Origin: Candidatus Gastranaerophilales bacterium
GTDB lineage: Bacteria; Cyanobacteriota; Vampirovibrionia; Gastranaerophilales; Gastranaerophilaceae
Direction of reading: 5' to 3'
Length of the DNA stretch: 55,481 nucleotides
Assembly: GCA_944322855.1 (NCBI GenBank)
Contig: CALUQG010000011.1
Span: 1 to 55,481, forward strand
Both the position numbers and the translations under genes were made by a program. Within the stretch, counting starts at the first letter, position 1. Every line of letters begins with the position of its first letter. The notes below the pieces were generated by a model, which did no database searches, was not told the DNA's origin, and saw only the letters and a list, made by a program, of their open reading frames with translations. Shown one piece after another: positions 1-8,143 of the stretch.

Positions 1-90
1 AACATCACATTTTTGATAAATTGTGATGAACTAAAGGTCAATAAGATTAAAATGAAAAATCCCACAAACACCCTATATGGAAGCAGTTAA
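1..90 (+). CDS. 3' end of an unidentified protein, truncated by the window edge
   Basis: Frame 1 is open from the first base to a TAA at 88-90 and gives a 29-residue tail ending in NPTNTLYGSS. No family can be recognised from so little. It lies 93 bp upstream of the next gene on the same strand, so it is probably the previous member of the surface-glycan locus. A chance open stretch of this length is possible, so the call is tentative. Confidence 0.35.
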   Translation, partial: NITFLINCDELKVNKIKMKNPTNTLYGSS

Positions 91-183
91 GAAATTAGAT
101 TTTATGTTTATTACTCAATACAGATTAATGCAATAAAGAGTAATAAGCTGAACTTATTTCAACAGTGGACTAAGGAGCGTAAT

Positions 184-1464
184 ATGGCATTGTTCAAATT
201 AGAAGATAACGACAGAACAGGACGAACTCAAATAAAATTATTGGGGATAAAATTCAGCTATATCAATAAAAAGCTAATTAAACGACCTGACTATTCATAT
301 GCACTTAGAAAAATACAGGATAAATATAATAACAATAAAAAAATAAGAGTAGGTTTTCTCGTAAATGAAAACTGCAAATGGAATGCAGAAAATTTATATA
401 ATCTGTTAGAGAAAAATGAGTATTTTGAACCTGTTATTTTAATTACCTTATACGACACACGTCATCAAAAAAAAGATATGACAAAATCTAGTATAGAAGA
501 TAATTACAAATTCTTTGCAGCTACAGACAAAAGAATTGAAAAAGTTTATGATGAAAAAGAAGAAAAATACCTGAACATAGAAGACTTTGACATTGATATA
601 TTGTTCTATCAACAGCCCTGGGGATTAGATCCTTCACAATCAATAGAAACTGTATCAAAACATTGTGTTTGTCTTTATTATTCTTATGGCATTAGTGTTT
701 TAGAATGCCCATCTGAAATCAGACCATTCCATGAAAAATTATTTGCTTATTTTGTTCCTAACAAAGAAACACAAGCAAGTTTAAAAAAATTTGAAATAAA
801 CTGCTTAGATAATTTGGTAATTGTAGGTTATCCAAAACTTGATGCATACAATGACTATAAAAAAACACAACAAGTAAAAAAGACAATAATTTATGCGCCG
901 CATCATAGTTATAACCGGGGGTTGAAACTGGGAACATTCAACAAAAACGGAGAAGAAATTTTAGAATTTGCAAAGAAACATCAAGAATATAATTGGATAT
1001 TTAAACCGCATCCTGACTTGAAAGAAGTCTTGTATAAAGACAAACGATACGGAAAAGATTTTATTGAAAAATATTATAAACAGTGGGCTCAGATAGGCAA
1101 AGTCTACGAAAAAGGAAATTACTTTGAGCAATTTATGTCATCAGACATTCTGATTACAGATTGTGATTCTTTTTTGCTGGAATATATGCCCACATTAAAT
1201 CCGATTATTAGGCTAGAAAGAAAAGACAGTACAAAACTTTCTCCGTTAGGTCAAAAAATTATCAAAGGGATTTATAGAGCAAGTAATTTCAAAGAATGTA
1301 TAAATATCCTAAAAAAGCTTGACAATCCTAATCAAGATGAACTGAAAGAAAAAAGAATAGAAATAACGAATTCCATTTTAAGAAAGACCACAAATGCCAG
1401 TGCAAATATTGTTGCCGAGTTGGAAAAACTTTGTTTAACAAGGGAGACTAAAGATGAAAAATAA
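184..1464 (+). CDS. CDP-glycerol glycerophosphotransferase-like surface-polymer transferase
   Basis: 426-aa protein resembling the TagB/TagF (CDP-glycerol:glycerophosphotransferase) superfamily with a GT-B-like fold. Visible family motifs in order: YAPHHS at residues 237-242, FKPHP at 273-277 and the acidic LITDCDSFLLEY segment around 324-334, equivalent to the TDxSS loop of TagF. Such enzymes transfer phospho-alditol groups from a CDP-activated donor to cell-surface glycans on the cytoplasmic face. The N-terminus (LLGIKFS near residues 19-25) is the short lipophilic lead common in capsule-locus transferases and recurs in the LicD-like gene of this operon. The start is the first ATG after an aaggag-type ribosome site at 172-177. 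It overlaps the next gene by 11 bp. Donor and acceptor cannot be read from sequence. Confidence 0.75.
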   Translation: MALFKLEDNDRTGRTQIKLLGIKFSYINKKLIKRPDYSYALRKIQDKYNNNKKIRVGFLVNENCKWNAENLYNLLEKNEYFEPVILITLYDTRHQKKDMTKSSIEDNYKFFAATDKRIEKVYDEKEEKYLNIEDFDIDILFYQQPWGLDPSQSIETVSKHCVCLYYSYGISVLECPSEIRPFHEKLFAYFVPNKETQASLKKFEINCLDNLVIVGYPKLDAYNDYKKTQQVKKTIIYAPHHSYNRGLKLGTFNKNGEEILEFAKKHQEYNWIFKPHPDLKEVLYKDKRYGKDFIEKYYKQWAQIGKVYEKGNYFEQFMSSDILITDCDSFLLEYMPTLNPIIRLERKDSTKLSPLGQKIIKGIYRASNFKECINILKKLDNPNQDELKEKRIEITNSILRKTTNASANIVAELEKLCLTRETKDEK

Positions 1465-2554
1465 GCAATTTATTGTCGGTCCAGTTGAATTATACCAGGA
1501 AACAAGAGATGTATACCAAAAAGATTTTACGTATTTTCGTACACCTGAGTTTGGAGAAATAGTTAAATCTTCTTTAAAGAAATTAGGACAGTTAATAGGA
1601 AACACCTGCCCTAATTCAATGATATATTTAACTGCATCCGGAACCGCCGGAATGGAAGCAGTTGTAGAAAATTGTACAAACAAAAATGACAAATGTTTGG
1701 TTATTAATGGGGGAACATTCGGCCGCAGGTTTTGCGAATTGCTTGAATATCACAATATTAAGTTTTCATCAATAGACCTTGAGTGGAATGAGCCTTTAAC
1801 AAAAATGCATCTGGAAAAATATACCAATAAAGGTTATACGATGCTGTTTGTAAACTTACATGAAACATCTACAGGTCAATTATATGACATAGAAATGCTC
1901 AGCAATTTTGCAAAAGAAAACAATCTTTTACTGGTTGTCGATGCAATCAGCACGTTTTTGGCTGACAACTACGATATGAATAAATACGGGATTGATATTA
2001 CAATTATTAGTTCCCAGAAAGGCTTGTGTTTATCTCCGGGAATATCATTTGTGTCATTTAGTACAAGAATGCTGGAAAAAATTAAGAATAATGCTATACC
2101 TGCTTCAATGTATTTTGATTTTAAAGATTATTTAAAAAACATTGAACGGGGACAAACCCCTTACACACCTGCTGTTTGTATTATGTACGAGCTGCAAGAC
2201 ATGCTGGAGCTGATTGAAAAAGAGGGTGGAATAGAAGCCAGATTGGATTTCATTAAAGCAAAATGTGAATATTTCAGAAAAAAAGCAGCAGAAATAGGGT
2301 TCAAAATACCGGATTATCCTTTATCAAATATGCTTACCCCCATAATATTTGAAGACATTTCAGCGTATGACGTAATTCAAGTTTTAAAGGACAAATACAA
2401 CATTTTTGTTAATCCGTGTGGAGGAAAACTTGCAGATGTATTGCTAAGAGTTTCTCATATAGGCAATACAAGCATTGCTGATATTGATGATTTAATCGAA
2501 AAAATGCAATTAGCGATTAAAGAAGTTAAGGAGGCTCAATGTGTTAAACAATAA
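1454..2554 (+). CDS. Class V PLP aminotransferase, 2-aminoethylphosphonate transaminase-like
   Basis: 366-aa fold-type I PLP enzyme of the class V group (2-aminoethylphosphonate transaminase PhnW, serine or alanine-glyoxylate aminotransferases). Visible residues: phosphate-binding ASGTAGMEA at 61-69, PLP-ring aspartate D163 in VVDAIS, and Schiff-base lysine K189 in ISSQKGL. The short substrate loop FIVGPVELY at the N-terminus matches the family's PGP entry loop but with VEL following. In a glycan operon with a cytidylyltransferase and LicD, making 2-aminoethylphosphonate from phosphonoacetaldehyde is an attractive role; the phosphonate-forming mutase and decarboxylase are not in the window. 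A plain amino-sugar or amino-acid role is the alternative. The ATG sits 7 nt after gggaga and overlaps the previous gene; the 3' end overlaps the next by 14 bp. Confidence 0.75.
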   Translation: MKNKQFIVGPVELYQETRDVYQKDFTYFRTPEFGEIVKSSLKKLGQLIGNTCPNSMIYLTASGTAGMEAVVENCTNKNDKCLVINGGTFGRRFCELLEYHNIKFSSIDLEWNEPLTKMHLEKYTNKGYTMLFVNLHETSTGQLYDIEMLSNFAKENNLLLVVDAISTFLADNYDMNKYGIDITIISSQKGLCLSPGISFVSFSTRMLEKIKNNAIPASMYFDFKDYLKNIERGQTPYTPAVCIMYELQDMLELIEKEGGIEARLDFIKAKCEYFRKKAAEIGFKIPDYPLSNMLTPIIFEDISAYDVIQVLKDKYNIFVNPCGGKLADVLLRVSHIGNTSIADIDDLIEKMQLAIKEVKEAQCVKQ

Positions 2555-3002
2555 GACGGTCGTTTATACGTCAGGGACTTTTGATATGCTGCATATTAAC
2601 CACTTAAAGATGATTGAATATGCACGTGCATTAGGAGATATACTGATTGTTGGTGTAAATACGGATGAGCTGGTTGCAAGCTACAAATCAGAACCGATTA
2701 TTCCGTTTGAAGAAAGAATAGCTTTGATGAAAGCAATAAAAGGGCCGGATATAGTAATTCCCCAGCGTTCACTTGACCATACAGACAAGGTTAAAAAACT
2801 TAATTTTGACATTTTTGTTGTAGGAGATGACTGGACAGGGAAATATGATTACTTAAAAGAACAGGGGGTAGAAGTAGTCTATTTTCCGTATGGTGCAGGA
2901 ATTAGTTCTTCCGGTTTAAAGAAAAGAATCTATAACAATTATAAAAAATTACAAGATAAAGCAAACAGCCACCTGCCAGCCAATACCGAAGTAAAAAAAT
3001 AG
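2541..3002 (+). CDS. Cytidylyltransferase of the TagD/glycerol-3-phosphate type
   Basis: 153-aa nucleotidyltransferase of the HxGH superfamily that activates a phospho-compound with CTP. GTFDMLHINH (residues 12-21) carries the two catalytic histidines H18 and H21, with Asn in place of the usual Gly of HxGH. VVGDDW and the C-terminal GISSSGLKK correspond to the TagD signature region (RTxGISTT in TagD). Glycerol-3-phosphate would yield CDP-glycerol for the transferase at 184; 2-aminoethylphosphonate would yield CMP-AEP for LicD. The start is GTG at 2541, chosen because aaggag at 2528-2533 lies 7 nt upstream and the gene overlaps the aminotransferase stop by 14 bp, suggesting translational coupling. 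Length agrees with TagD (about 130 aa) plus a lysine-rich tail. Confidence 0.85.
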   Translation: MLNNKTVVYTSGTFDMLHINHLKMIEYARALGDILIVGVNTDELVASYKSEPIIPFEERIALMKAIKGPDIVIPQRSLDHTDKVKKLNFDIFVVGDDWTGKYDYLKEQGVEVVYFPYGAGISSSGLKKRIYNNYKKLQDKANSHLPANTEVKK

Positions 3003-3009
3003 GTAAAAT

Positions 3010-3804
3010 ATGAGAATAAAATTATTTCAAAAAATTATAGATATTATTAGAGGTAAAAGATTTTTTAATTTCATCGGGCATAATAATAAAATTTTAATTC
3101 CTGACAGATCAAAATTTAATTTTTTAAAATTATTTGCATTTTCTAAAATAAAAATCAAAGGGGATAATAATACAATTATTTTTCGAGGCAATTTCAAATT
3201 AAAAAATTATTTCAATATAAGAAAAGAACTCAAGTTATACATGTATGGCGATAATAATCTGATAGATATTGAGTTTCCGATTAGGTTTGAAAAAGTTTTA
3301 ATAGGAATGGATAAAGATAATAACAGTTTCAAAATAAAAAAGACCACAGATCCGATAAGAGAAGCTCGCATATTTGTTGAAGATGGAGGAACTGTTTTTA
3401 TTGATGAGAATGCCCAGTTAAAAAACAGAGGCTTACATATTGTTGTTAACAACGGCTACAAAAAAAAGCCAAAGCTTATAATGGGTAAAAACGTATACAT
3501 AGCAAAAGATGCAATAATAAGAGCTTCTGATGGACATACATTAATTGACAACACAACAGGAAAAGCAATAAATGAACCGGAAGACGTTATTATCGGAGAC
3601 AACGTTTGGATTACTTCAAGATGTACGATTCTAAAAGGTTCTAAAATCCCAAGCAATAGTATTGTCGGCGCTTGTTCTCTAGTTAATAAAAAATTTACGG
3701 AAGAAAATATTTTAATAGCCGGTTCCCCTGCAAAAATTATCAAAAAAAATGTTACCTGGAACTCTCAATCTTATGGCAAATATATGAAGAATAAGGAAAA
3801 ATAA
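3010..3804 (+). CDS. Left-handed beta-helix (hexapeptide repeat) acyltransferase
   Basis: 264-aa member of the WbbJ/LpxA-like acyltransferase group. The C-terminal half has hexapeptide-type strands (IIGDNVWITSRCTILKG, residues about 196-212) and the typical closing segment ILIAGSPAKIIKKNVTW (about 234-250). A His in RASDGHTL (about 172-179) is in the position of the catalytic histidine that binds acetyl-CoA. The N-terminal half is richer in K/N and looks like irregular beta-helix coils. It probably acetylates a hydroxyl of the surface glycan built by this operon. It starts 7 bp after the cytidylyltransferase and stops 1 bp before LicD, so it is co-transcribed. Confidence 0.85.
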   Translation: MRIKLFQKIIDIIRGKRFFNFIGHNNKILIPDRSKFNFLKLFAFSKIKIKGDNNTIIFRGNFKLKNYFNIRKELKLYMYGDNNLIDIEFPIRFEKVLIGMDKDNNSFKIKKTTDPIREARIFVEDGGTVFIDENAQLKNRGLHIVVNNGYKKKPKLIMGKNVYIAKDAIIRASDGHTLIDNTTGKAINEPEDVIIGDNVWITSRCTILKGSKIPSNSIVGACSLVNKKFTEENILIAGSPAKIIKKNVTWNSQSYGKYMKNKEK

Positions 3805-3805
3805 A

Positions 3806-4675
3806 ATGAGTTTTTATATAAAAACCAGAAAACATCATATTTTTAGATTTACTGGCATTAAATTATCAATCAGACGCAAAAACTGGAAATTGCTTAGAGA
3901 AATAGATCTTCAACGTGAACTGATTGTTAATAATATAAGAATAAATGAATTAAAACCAATTACCGGAGAGATGAGAGAGTATCAATTATTGTGTCTTGAT
4001 ATATTAAAAAAAGTAAAAGAAATTTGTATTAAAAACAATTTTAAATATTGGCTGGATTCAGGAACATTGTTAGGTGCATACAGACATAGAGGTTTTATCC
4101 CCTGGGATGATGACATTGATTTATGTATGCTGAGAGAAGAATATGACAAAATTCTACCATTATTGAAGGAAGAATTTAAAAATGACGATAAATTTTTTGT
4201 AAGGGAAAGAGACAAAAAAGAAAATAACTTTCAAATTCGCATTAGATATAAAGAAAAAAATATAGGTTTGGATATTTTTCCTGTGGATTTTTATCTAAAA
4301 TCAAAATTATCAGATAAAGAAAAAAAGGAAGTGACAAATAAAATAAAAATTGCTACAAATTTATTAAATAAAAAATATGGAGTTAAAAACAAACTAAGTG
4401 ATAAAAAAATTCAGGAAGCTAAAAAATATTTATTAAAAATCCAAAAAGAAATAGTTTTGAACAATCAAACACCATCTTGTGAAAAACCTGCATTATTTTT
4501 CGGTATTGATTTTCCAAGTGATGCAAAAGAACTAATATTTGAATATGATGTGGTTTTCCCGTTAAAAGAAATGGTATTTGAAAACGAAACTTATTTCGTT
4601 CCAAACAATGTGGAAGTTTATTTAAAAAACTTTTATACAAATTATATGGAATATCCTCAAATTTTTATTAGATAA
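3806..4675 (+). CDS. LicD-family phosphotransferase
   Basis: 289-aa LicD/fukutin-type nucleotidyltransferase-fold protein. The hallmark block YWLDSGTLLGAYRHRG (residues 81-96) is followed by FIPWDDDIDL (97-106), whose aspartates D101-D105 bind metal. LicD enzymes move a phospho-substituent (phosphocholine in Haemophilus and Streptococcus) from a CDP/CMP donor to a glycan. The N-terminal RFTGIKLSIRRK lead resembles that of the first transferase in the operon. Only one base separates it from the acyltransferase stop. With a cytidylyltransferase two genes upstream, it is the likely final transfer step of the locus. Phosphocholine genes (licA, licC) are absent nearby, so the group transferred is unlikely to be phosphocholine unless made elsewhere. 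Confidence 0.9.
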   Translation: MSFYIKTRKHHIFRFTGIKLSIRRKNWKLLREIDLQRELIVNNIRINELKPITGEMREYQLLCLDILKKVKEICIKNNFKYWLDSGTLLGAYRHRGFIPWDDDIDLCMLREEYDKILPLLKEEFKNDDKFFVRERDKKENNFQIRIRYKEKNIGLDIFPVDFYLKSKLSDKEKKEVTNKIKIATNLLNKKYGVKNKLSDKKIQEAKKYLLKIQKEIVLNNQTPSCEKPALFFGIDFPSDAKELIFEYDVVFPLKEMVFENETYFVPNNVEVYLKNFYTNYMEYPQIFIR

Positions 4676-4758
4676 ACCATTAGTATTCCACAACAATTAA
4701 AAAGATATTTGCGCAAGCATAAATTACACCATTTACTTCCTTCGGAGAGTTTTTCGTT

Positions 4759-4786
4759 TTGAGGTCTGCAATTGCTGCAACCTCAA
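4759..4786 (+). other. Hairpin downstream of the glycan operon
   Basis: TTGAGGT (4759-4765) pairs with ACCTCAA (4780-4786), with an inner GCA/TGC pair. There is no T-tract on the plus side, so it is a weak terminator or a 3' stabilising structure at the end of the LicD operon. Downstream DNA up to 4881 is AT-rich, with a possible -10 (tatataag near 4853-4860) for the next gene. Confidence 0.3.
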
Positions 4787-4881
4787 TGTATTAATAAATT
4801 CAATATCCTTAAGTCCTTAAATATCTCGATTTTTTAGCAAAAAAGTTTTACAATTATATAAGATAACAGAAAGGGCTGATA

Positions 4882-5511
4882 ATGAATAATAAAGTGTTAA
4901 ACAATCTATCTTACGGTGTTTATGTCATATCAACACTGGATAAAAACAACCGTCAGGTTGGTTGTATTGCAAATTGTGCAATGCAAATCACACATGACAC
5001 GCTTTGTATAAGTATAAATCACAATAATTACACAAATGTTTGTATAGAAGAGAGCAAAAGATTTGCTATTTCTATTTTGGGAGAACACGTAAATGACAAT
5101 ATAATACCTGTTCTAGGTTTTAGTTCAGGAAAAGATACAAACAAATTTGAAAATATAAAAACAAAAAATATCGATGGTTTACCTGTAATTGAAGACTCTG
5201 TCGGGTATATTATTTGTGAACTTGTTAACAAATTTGAAACAGAAACACACAGTGTATTTATAGGCAAAATTGTTGATGGTGATATCCTTTTGAATGACAA
5301 ACCAATGACTTATGCTTACTATCATGAAGTCAAAAAAGGGAAAAGCCCTGAAGCCGCACCGACTTATCAAAAAGAAAATGTTGAAACTGATAAGCTTGCA
5401 TATCGCTGCAAAATATGCGGTTACATATATGAAGGAGACATAACAAAAGAACCTGACAGCTATGTTTGCCCTATATGCAAAAAAGATAAATCGTTTTTTG
5501 AAAAAATTTAA
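4882..5511 (+). CDS. hrb: High-molecular-weight rubredoxin (flavin reductase domain plus short rubredoxin)
   Basis: 209-aa two-domain redox protein. Residues 1-150 form an FMN-binding flavin-reductase-like domain (SYGVYVISTLDKN start, GCIANCAMQIT substrate/flavin loop, SILGEHV). Residues 172-209 are a compact rubredoxin with one iron held by C176xxC179 and C196xxC199, shortened between the Cys pairs as in rubrerythrin-type rubredoxins. In Moorella, Hrb passes NAD(P)H electrons to flavodiiron proteins that reduce O2 or NO in the cytoplasm; the same detoxifying role is inferred. No flavodiiron partner is in the window. GGGCTG at 4873-4878 is a modest ribosome site. It ends tail-to-tail with ybaK with a 4-bp overlap of stop codons. 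Confidence 0.85.
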   Translation: MNNKVLNNLSYGVYVISTLDKNNRQVGCIANCAMQITHDTLCISINHNNYTNVCIEESKRFAISILGEHVNDNIIPVLGFSSGKDTNKFENIKTKNIDGLPVIEDSVGYIICELVNKFETETHSVFIGKIVDGDILLNDKPMTYAYYHEVKKGKSPEAAPTYQKENVETDKLAYRCKICGYIYEGDITKEPDSYVCPICKKDKSFFEKI

Positions 5512-5981
5512 TCCTTAACAATATCAGCAATACTATATTTTATGACTTTCGAAAGATTTTCCGGCGAGATTTCAACCTGATAGCCTATCTTTCCTGCACT
5601 AAAAATTATAGTATCAAAGTTTACTGCGGATTTATGTATTACAGTCGTAAAAGTTTTCTTCATGCCGATAGGAGAACAGCCGCCATGCACATATCCTGTA
5701 ACAGAAAGCAAGTCTTTCATTTTAATCATTTCCACAGATTTTTCACCCACGGTATGTGCTGCTTTTTTCAAATCCAATTCCAAAGCGACAGGAACCATAA
5801 ATACAAAAAAGTTCTTTGATTTACCAATGGTGACAAGTGTTTTAAAAACTTTTTCAGGATCTTGATGCAAAACAGAAGCTACTTCAACACCGCTTATTGC
5901 ATTTGTATCAGCATAAGTATAGTGGTTGTAGGGAATTTTATTTTTGTCTAATATACGCATTACATTTGTTTTGTAGTCCAT
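5508..5981 (-). CDS. ybaK: YbaK/EbsC-type Cys-tRNA(Pro) deacylase
   Basis: 157-aa trans-editing protein that hydrolyses Cys-tRNA(Pro) (and related mischarged tRNA) in the cytoplasm. The conserved features are visible: DPEKVFKTLV with the essential lysine in VFKTL, LELDLKKAA, GYVHGGCSPIGMKK with the YxxGGxSP substrate pocket, and the terminal GKIGYQVEISP. The ATG at 5979-5981 was chosen over an upstream ATG at 6083 because the family starts here and GAGGC lies 4-5 nt before it; the extra 34 residues of the longer frame are not family-like. Transcribed divergently from transketolase with 125 bp between them. Confidence 0.9.
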   Translation of the reverse strand: MDYKTNVMRILDKNKIPYNHYTYADTNAISGVEVASVLHQDPEKVFKTLVTIGKSKNFFVFMVPVALELDLKKAAHTVGEKSVEMIKMKDLLSVTGYVHGGCSPIGMKKTFTTVIHKSAVNFDTIIFSAGKIGYQVEISPENLSKVIKYSIADIVKD

Positions 5982-6066
5982 AAAAGCCTCAATTCTGCTT
6001 CCGATAATAAAATTATAATACCAACTCTTATAATAAGGAATATTTTGTAAACAGTGAAAAAAGTGG

Positions 6067-6072
6067 TATGAT
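6067..6072 (+). promoter_or_regulatory. Extended -10 promoter for the tkt operon
   Basis: TATGAT preceded by TGG (extended TGn -10), 34 bp before the first ATG. The -35 (TTTGTA, 17 bp upstream) is weak, as expected with an extended -10. Confidence 0.4.
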
Positions 6073-6106
6073 TTAATATACAACGCAAATATATACAGAG
6101 AAGAGG

Positions 6107-8116
6107 ATGCCCCTAAAAATGAGCAGATTAGATGAAAAAACAGTTAATGCAATCAGAATTTTGTCAGCAGATGCTATCCAGAAAGCAAACTCAGGTCATC
6201 CCGGTTTGCCGCTCGGAGCCGCACCTATGGCTTATGAATTGTGGGCATATTATTTGAAATTTAATCCTAAAAATCCAAAATGGATAAACAGAGACAGATT
6301 TATATTATCAGCAGGCCACGGTTCAGCATTGTTATACTCATTGAACCACCTTTTTGGCTGCGGCTTGACTATTGAAGACATAAAAAATTTCCGTCAGTTC
6401 GGCTCAAAGACACCAGGACATCCGGAATATTCACATACTCCGGCAGTAGAAGCGACTACAGGCCCACTTGGAGCAGGTATGGGAATGGCTGTCGGCATGG
6501 CAATGGCACAAAAACATCTTGCAAAAATATTTAACAAACCGGAGTTTCCTGTTTTTGACAACTATACATATGTACTCGGAGGCGACGGATGTCTTATGGA
6601 GGGCATTTCCTCGGAAGCTTTTTCAATTGCCGGAACATTTGGCTTGGACAAACTGATTGTAATATATGACAGCAACAAAATTACAATTGAAGGGAATACA
6701 GATATAACCTTCTGCGAAGATGTAGAAAAAAGGATGCAGGCATTCGGCTTTCAAACTATTACTGTAGAAGACGGAAATAATCTAGAAGCTATCGGAAAAG
6801 CTATTGAAAAGGCAAAATCTGAAAAGACAAAACCATCATTCATTACTGTTAAAACTCAAATTGGATACGGCTGCCCTCAAAAACAAGGGAAAGCCTGTGC
6901 ACACGGTGAGCCTCTCGGCACAGAAAATGTCAGTGAACTAAGAAAAACTCTCGACTGGCAGTGCAATGAAGCATTTTGCATAGACAAAGATGTTTATGAA
7001 CACTGCGAAAGCCTTATGCAAAAAAATATTGAGGCAGAAAAGTCATGGAATGTTACGTTCAAAGATTACTGCAAAAAATATCCGGAAATGAAACAGCTGT
7101 TTGACAGTTATTTCAACAATAATGACATAGAAAAACTTATAGACAACAAAGATTTTTGGACATTTGAAAACAAACCAGCAGCAACAAGAGCATTGTCTGG
7201 TGAAATTATCAATAAAATTTCAAAAATTCTGCCTAACTTAATTGGAGGCAGCGCCGATTTGGGCCCGTCAAACAAAACAGAAATAAAAGGCGGCGGAGAT
7301 TTTTCCGCACAAACTCCTGAAGGTAAAAACATTCATTACGGAGTCAGAGAGCAGGCAATGGCTGCCATAGCCAACGGTATTGTTTTATACGGCGGTTTAA
7401 AAACTTTTGCTGCAACATTTTTTGTATTCAGTGATTACTTGAAACCAATGGCAAGACTGTCAGCATTGATGGAATTGCCTGTAACCTATGTCTTCACTCA
7501 TGACAGCATCGGAGTCGGCGAAGACGGCCCGACACATGAGCCTGTTGAGCAGCTTGCAATGCTCAGATCAATGCCAAATTTCAATGTATTTCGACCTGCT
7601 GATGCAATAGAAACAGCTGCCGGCTGGTACTTGGCTTTGACAAGCAAAAAAACACCAACCGCATTGATTTTGACAAGACAAAATGTTGAACAAATTGATA
7701 CAGAAGTTGAAAGAGGCCGAAAAGCATTGAAAGGTGCTTACATAATATCAAAAGAAACAAAGACGGTTCCTGACGGAATTATTATAGCAACAGGCTCCGA
7801 AGTTTCTCTCGCAATTAAAGCCAGAGAAGAACTCTTAAAAGAAAATATCGATGTCAGAGTCGTAAGCATGCCGTCTATGGAAATTTTTGACATGCAAAGT
7901 GAAGAATACAAAGAAAAAGTTCTTCCTAAAGCCGTAAAAAACCGTATTGCAGTAGAAGCATCATGCGATTTTGGCTGGGGCAGATACATCGGTCTTGACG
8001 GAAAAACAGTTACAATAAACACTTTTGGCGCATCAGCTCCGGCAAAAGTCCTCTTTGAAAAATTCGGTTTTACTGTAGAAAATGTTGTAAAAATAATGAA
8101 ATCCGTTATAAAATAG
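6107..8116 (+). CDS. tkt: Transketolase
   Basis: 669-aa thiamine-diphosphate enzyme of the non-oxidative pentose phosphate pathway, moving two-carbon ketol units between sugar phosphates. Visible: H31 in SGHPG, H71 in AGHGS, the TPP/Mg motif GGDGCLMEG (158-166) with metal ligand N190, and the catalytic Glu in YGVREQAMAA (around 413). Length equals bacterial TktA. The ATG at 6107 directly abuts aagagg; the in-frame ATG at 6119 (MSRLDEKT) has the same element 12 nt upstream and matches the usual family start, so the true protein may be four residues shorter. Followed at 27 bp by threonine deaminase, which suggests one transcript. Confidence 0.97.
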   Translation: MPLKMSRLDEKTVNAIRILSADAIQKANSGHPGLPLGAAPMAYELWAYYLKFNPKNPKWINRDRFILSAGHGSALLYSLNHLFGCGLTIEDIKNFRQFGSKTPGHPEYSHTPAVEATTGPLGAGMGMAVGMAMAQKHLAKIFNKPEFPVFDNYTYVLGGDGCLMEGISSEAFSIAGTFGLDKLIVIYDSNKITIEGNTDITFCEDVEKRMQAFGFQTITVEDGNNLEAIGKAIEKAKSEKTKPSFITVKTQIGYGCPQKQGKACAHGEPLGTENVSELRKTLDWQCNEAFCIDKDVYEHCESLMQKNIEAEKSWNVTFKDYCKKYPEMKQLFDSYFNNNDIEKLIDNKDFWTFENKPAATRALSGEIINKISKILPNLIGGSADLGPSNKTEIKGGGDFSAQTPEGKNIHYGVREQAMAAIANGIVLYGGLKTFAATFFVFSDYLKPMARLSALMELPVTYVFTHDSIGVGEDGPTHEPVEQLAMLRSMPNFNVFRPADAIETAAGWYLALTSKKTPTALILTRQNVEQIDTEVERGRKALKGAYIISKETKTVPDGIIIATGSEVSLAIKAREELLKENIDVRVVSMPSMEIFDMQSEEYKEKVLPKAVKNRIAVEASCDFGWGRYIGLDGKTVTINTFGASAPAKVLFEKFGFTVENVVKIMKSVIK

Positions 8117-8143
8117 CAAATTAATACACAATCGGGGAATAGA

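Noticed and set aside
1435-1692. Minus-strand open frame opposite the aminotransferase
   Set aside because: Lies wholly antisense to well-supported genes with no ribosome site; many similar shadows occur throughout and were left out.
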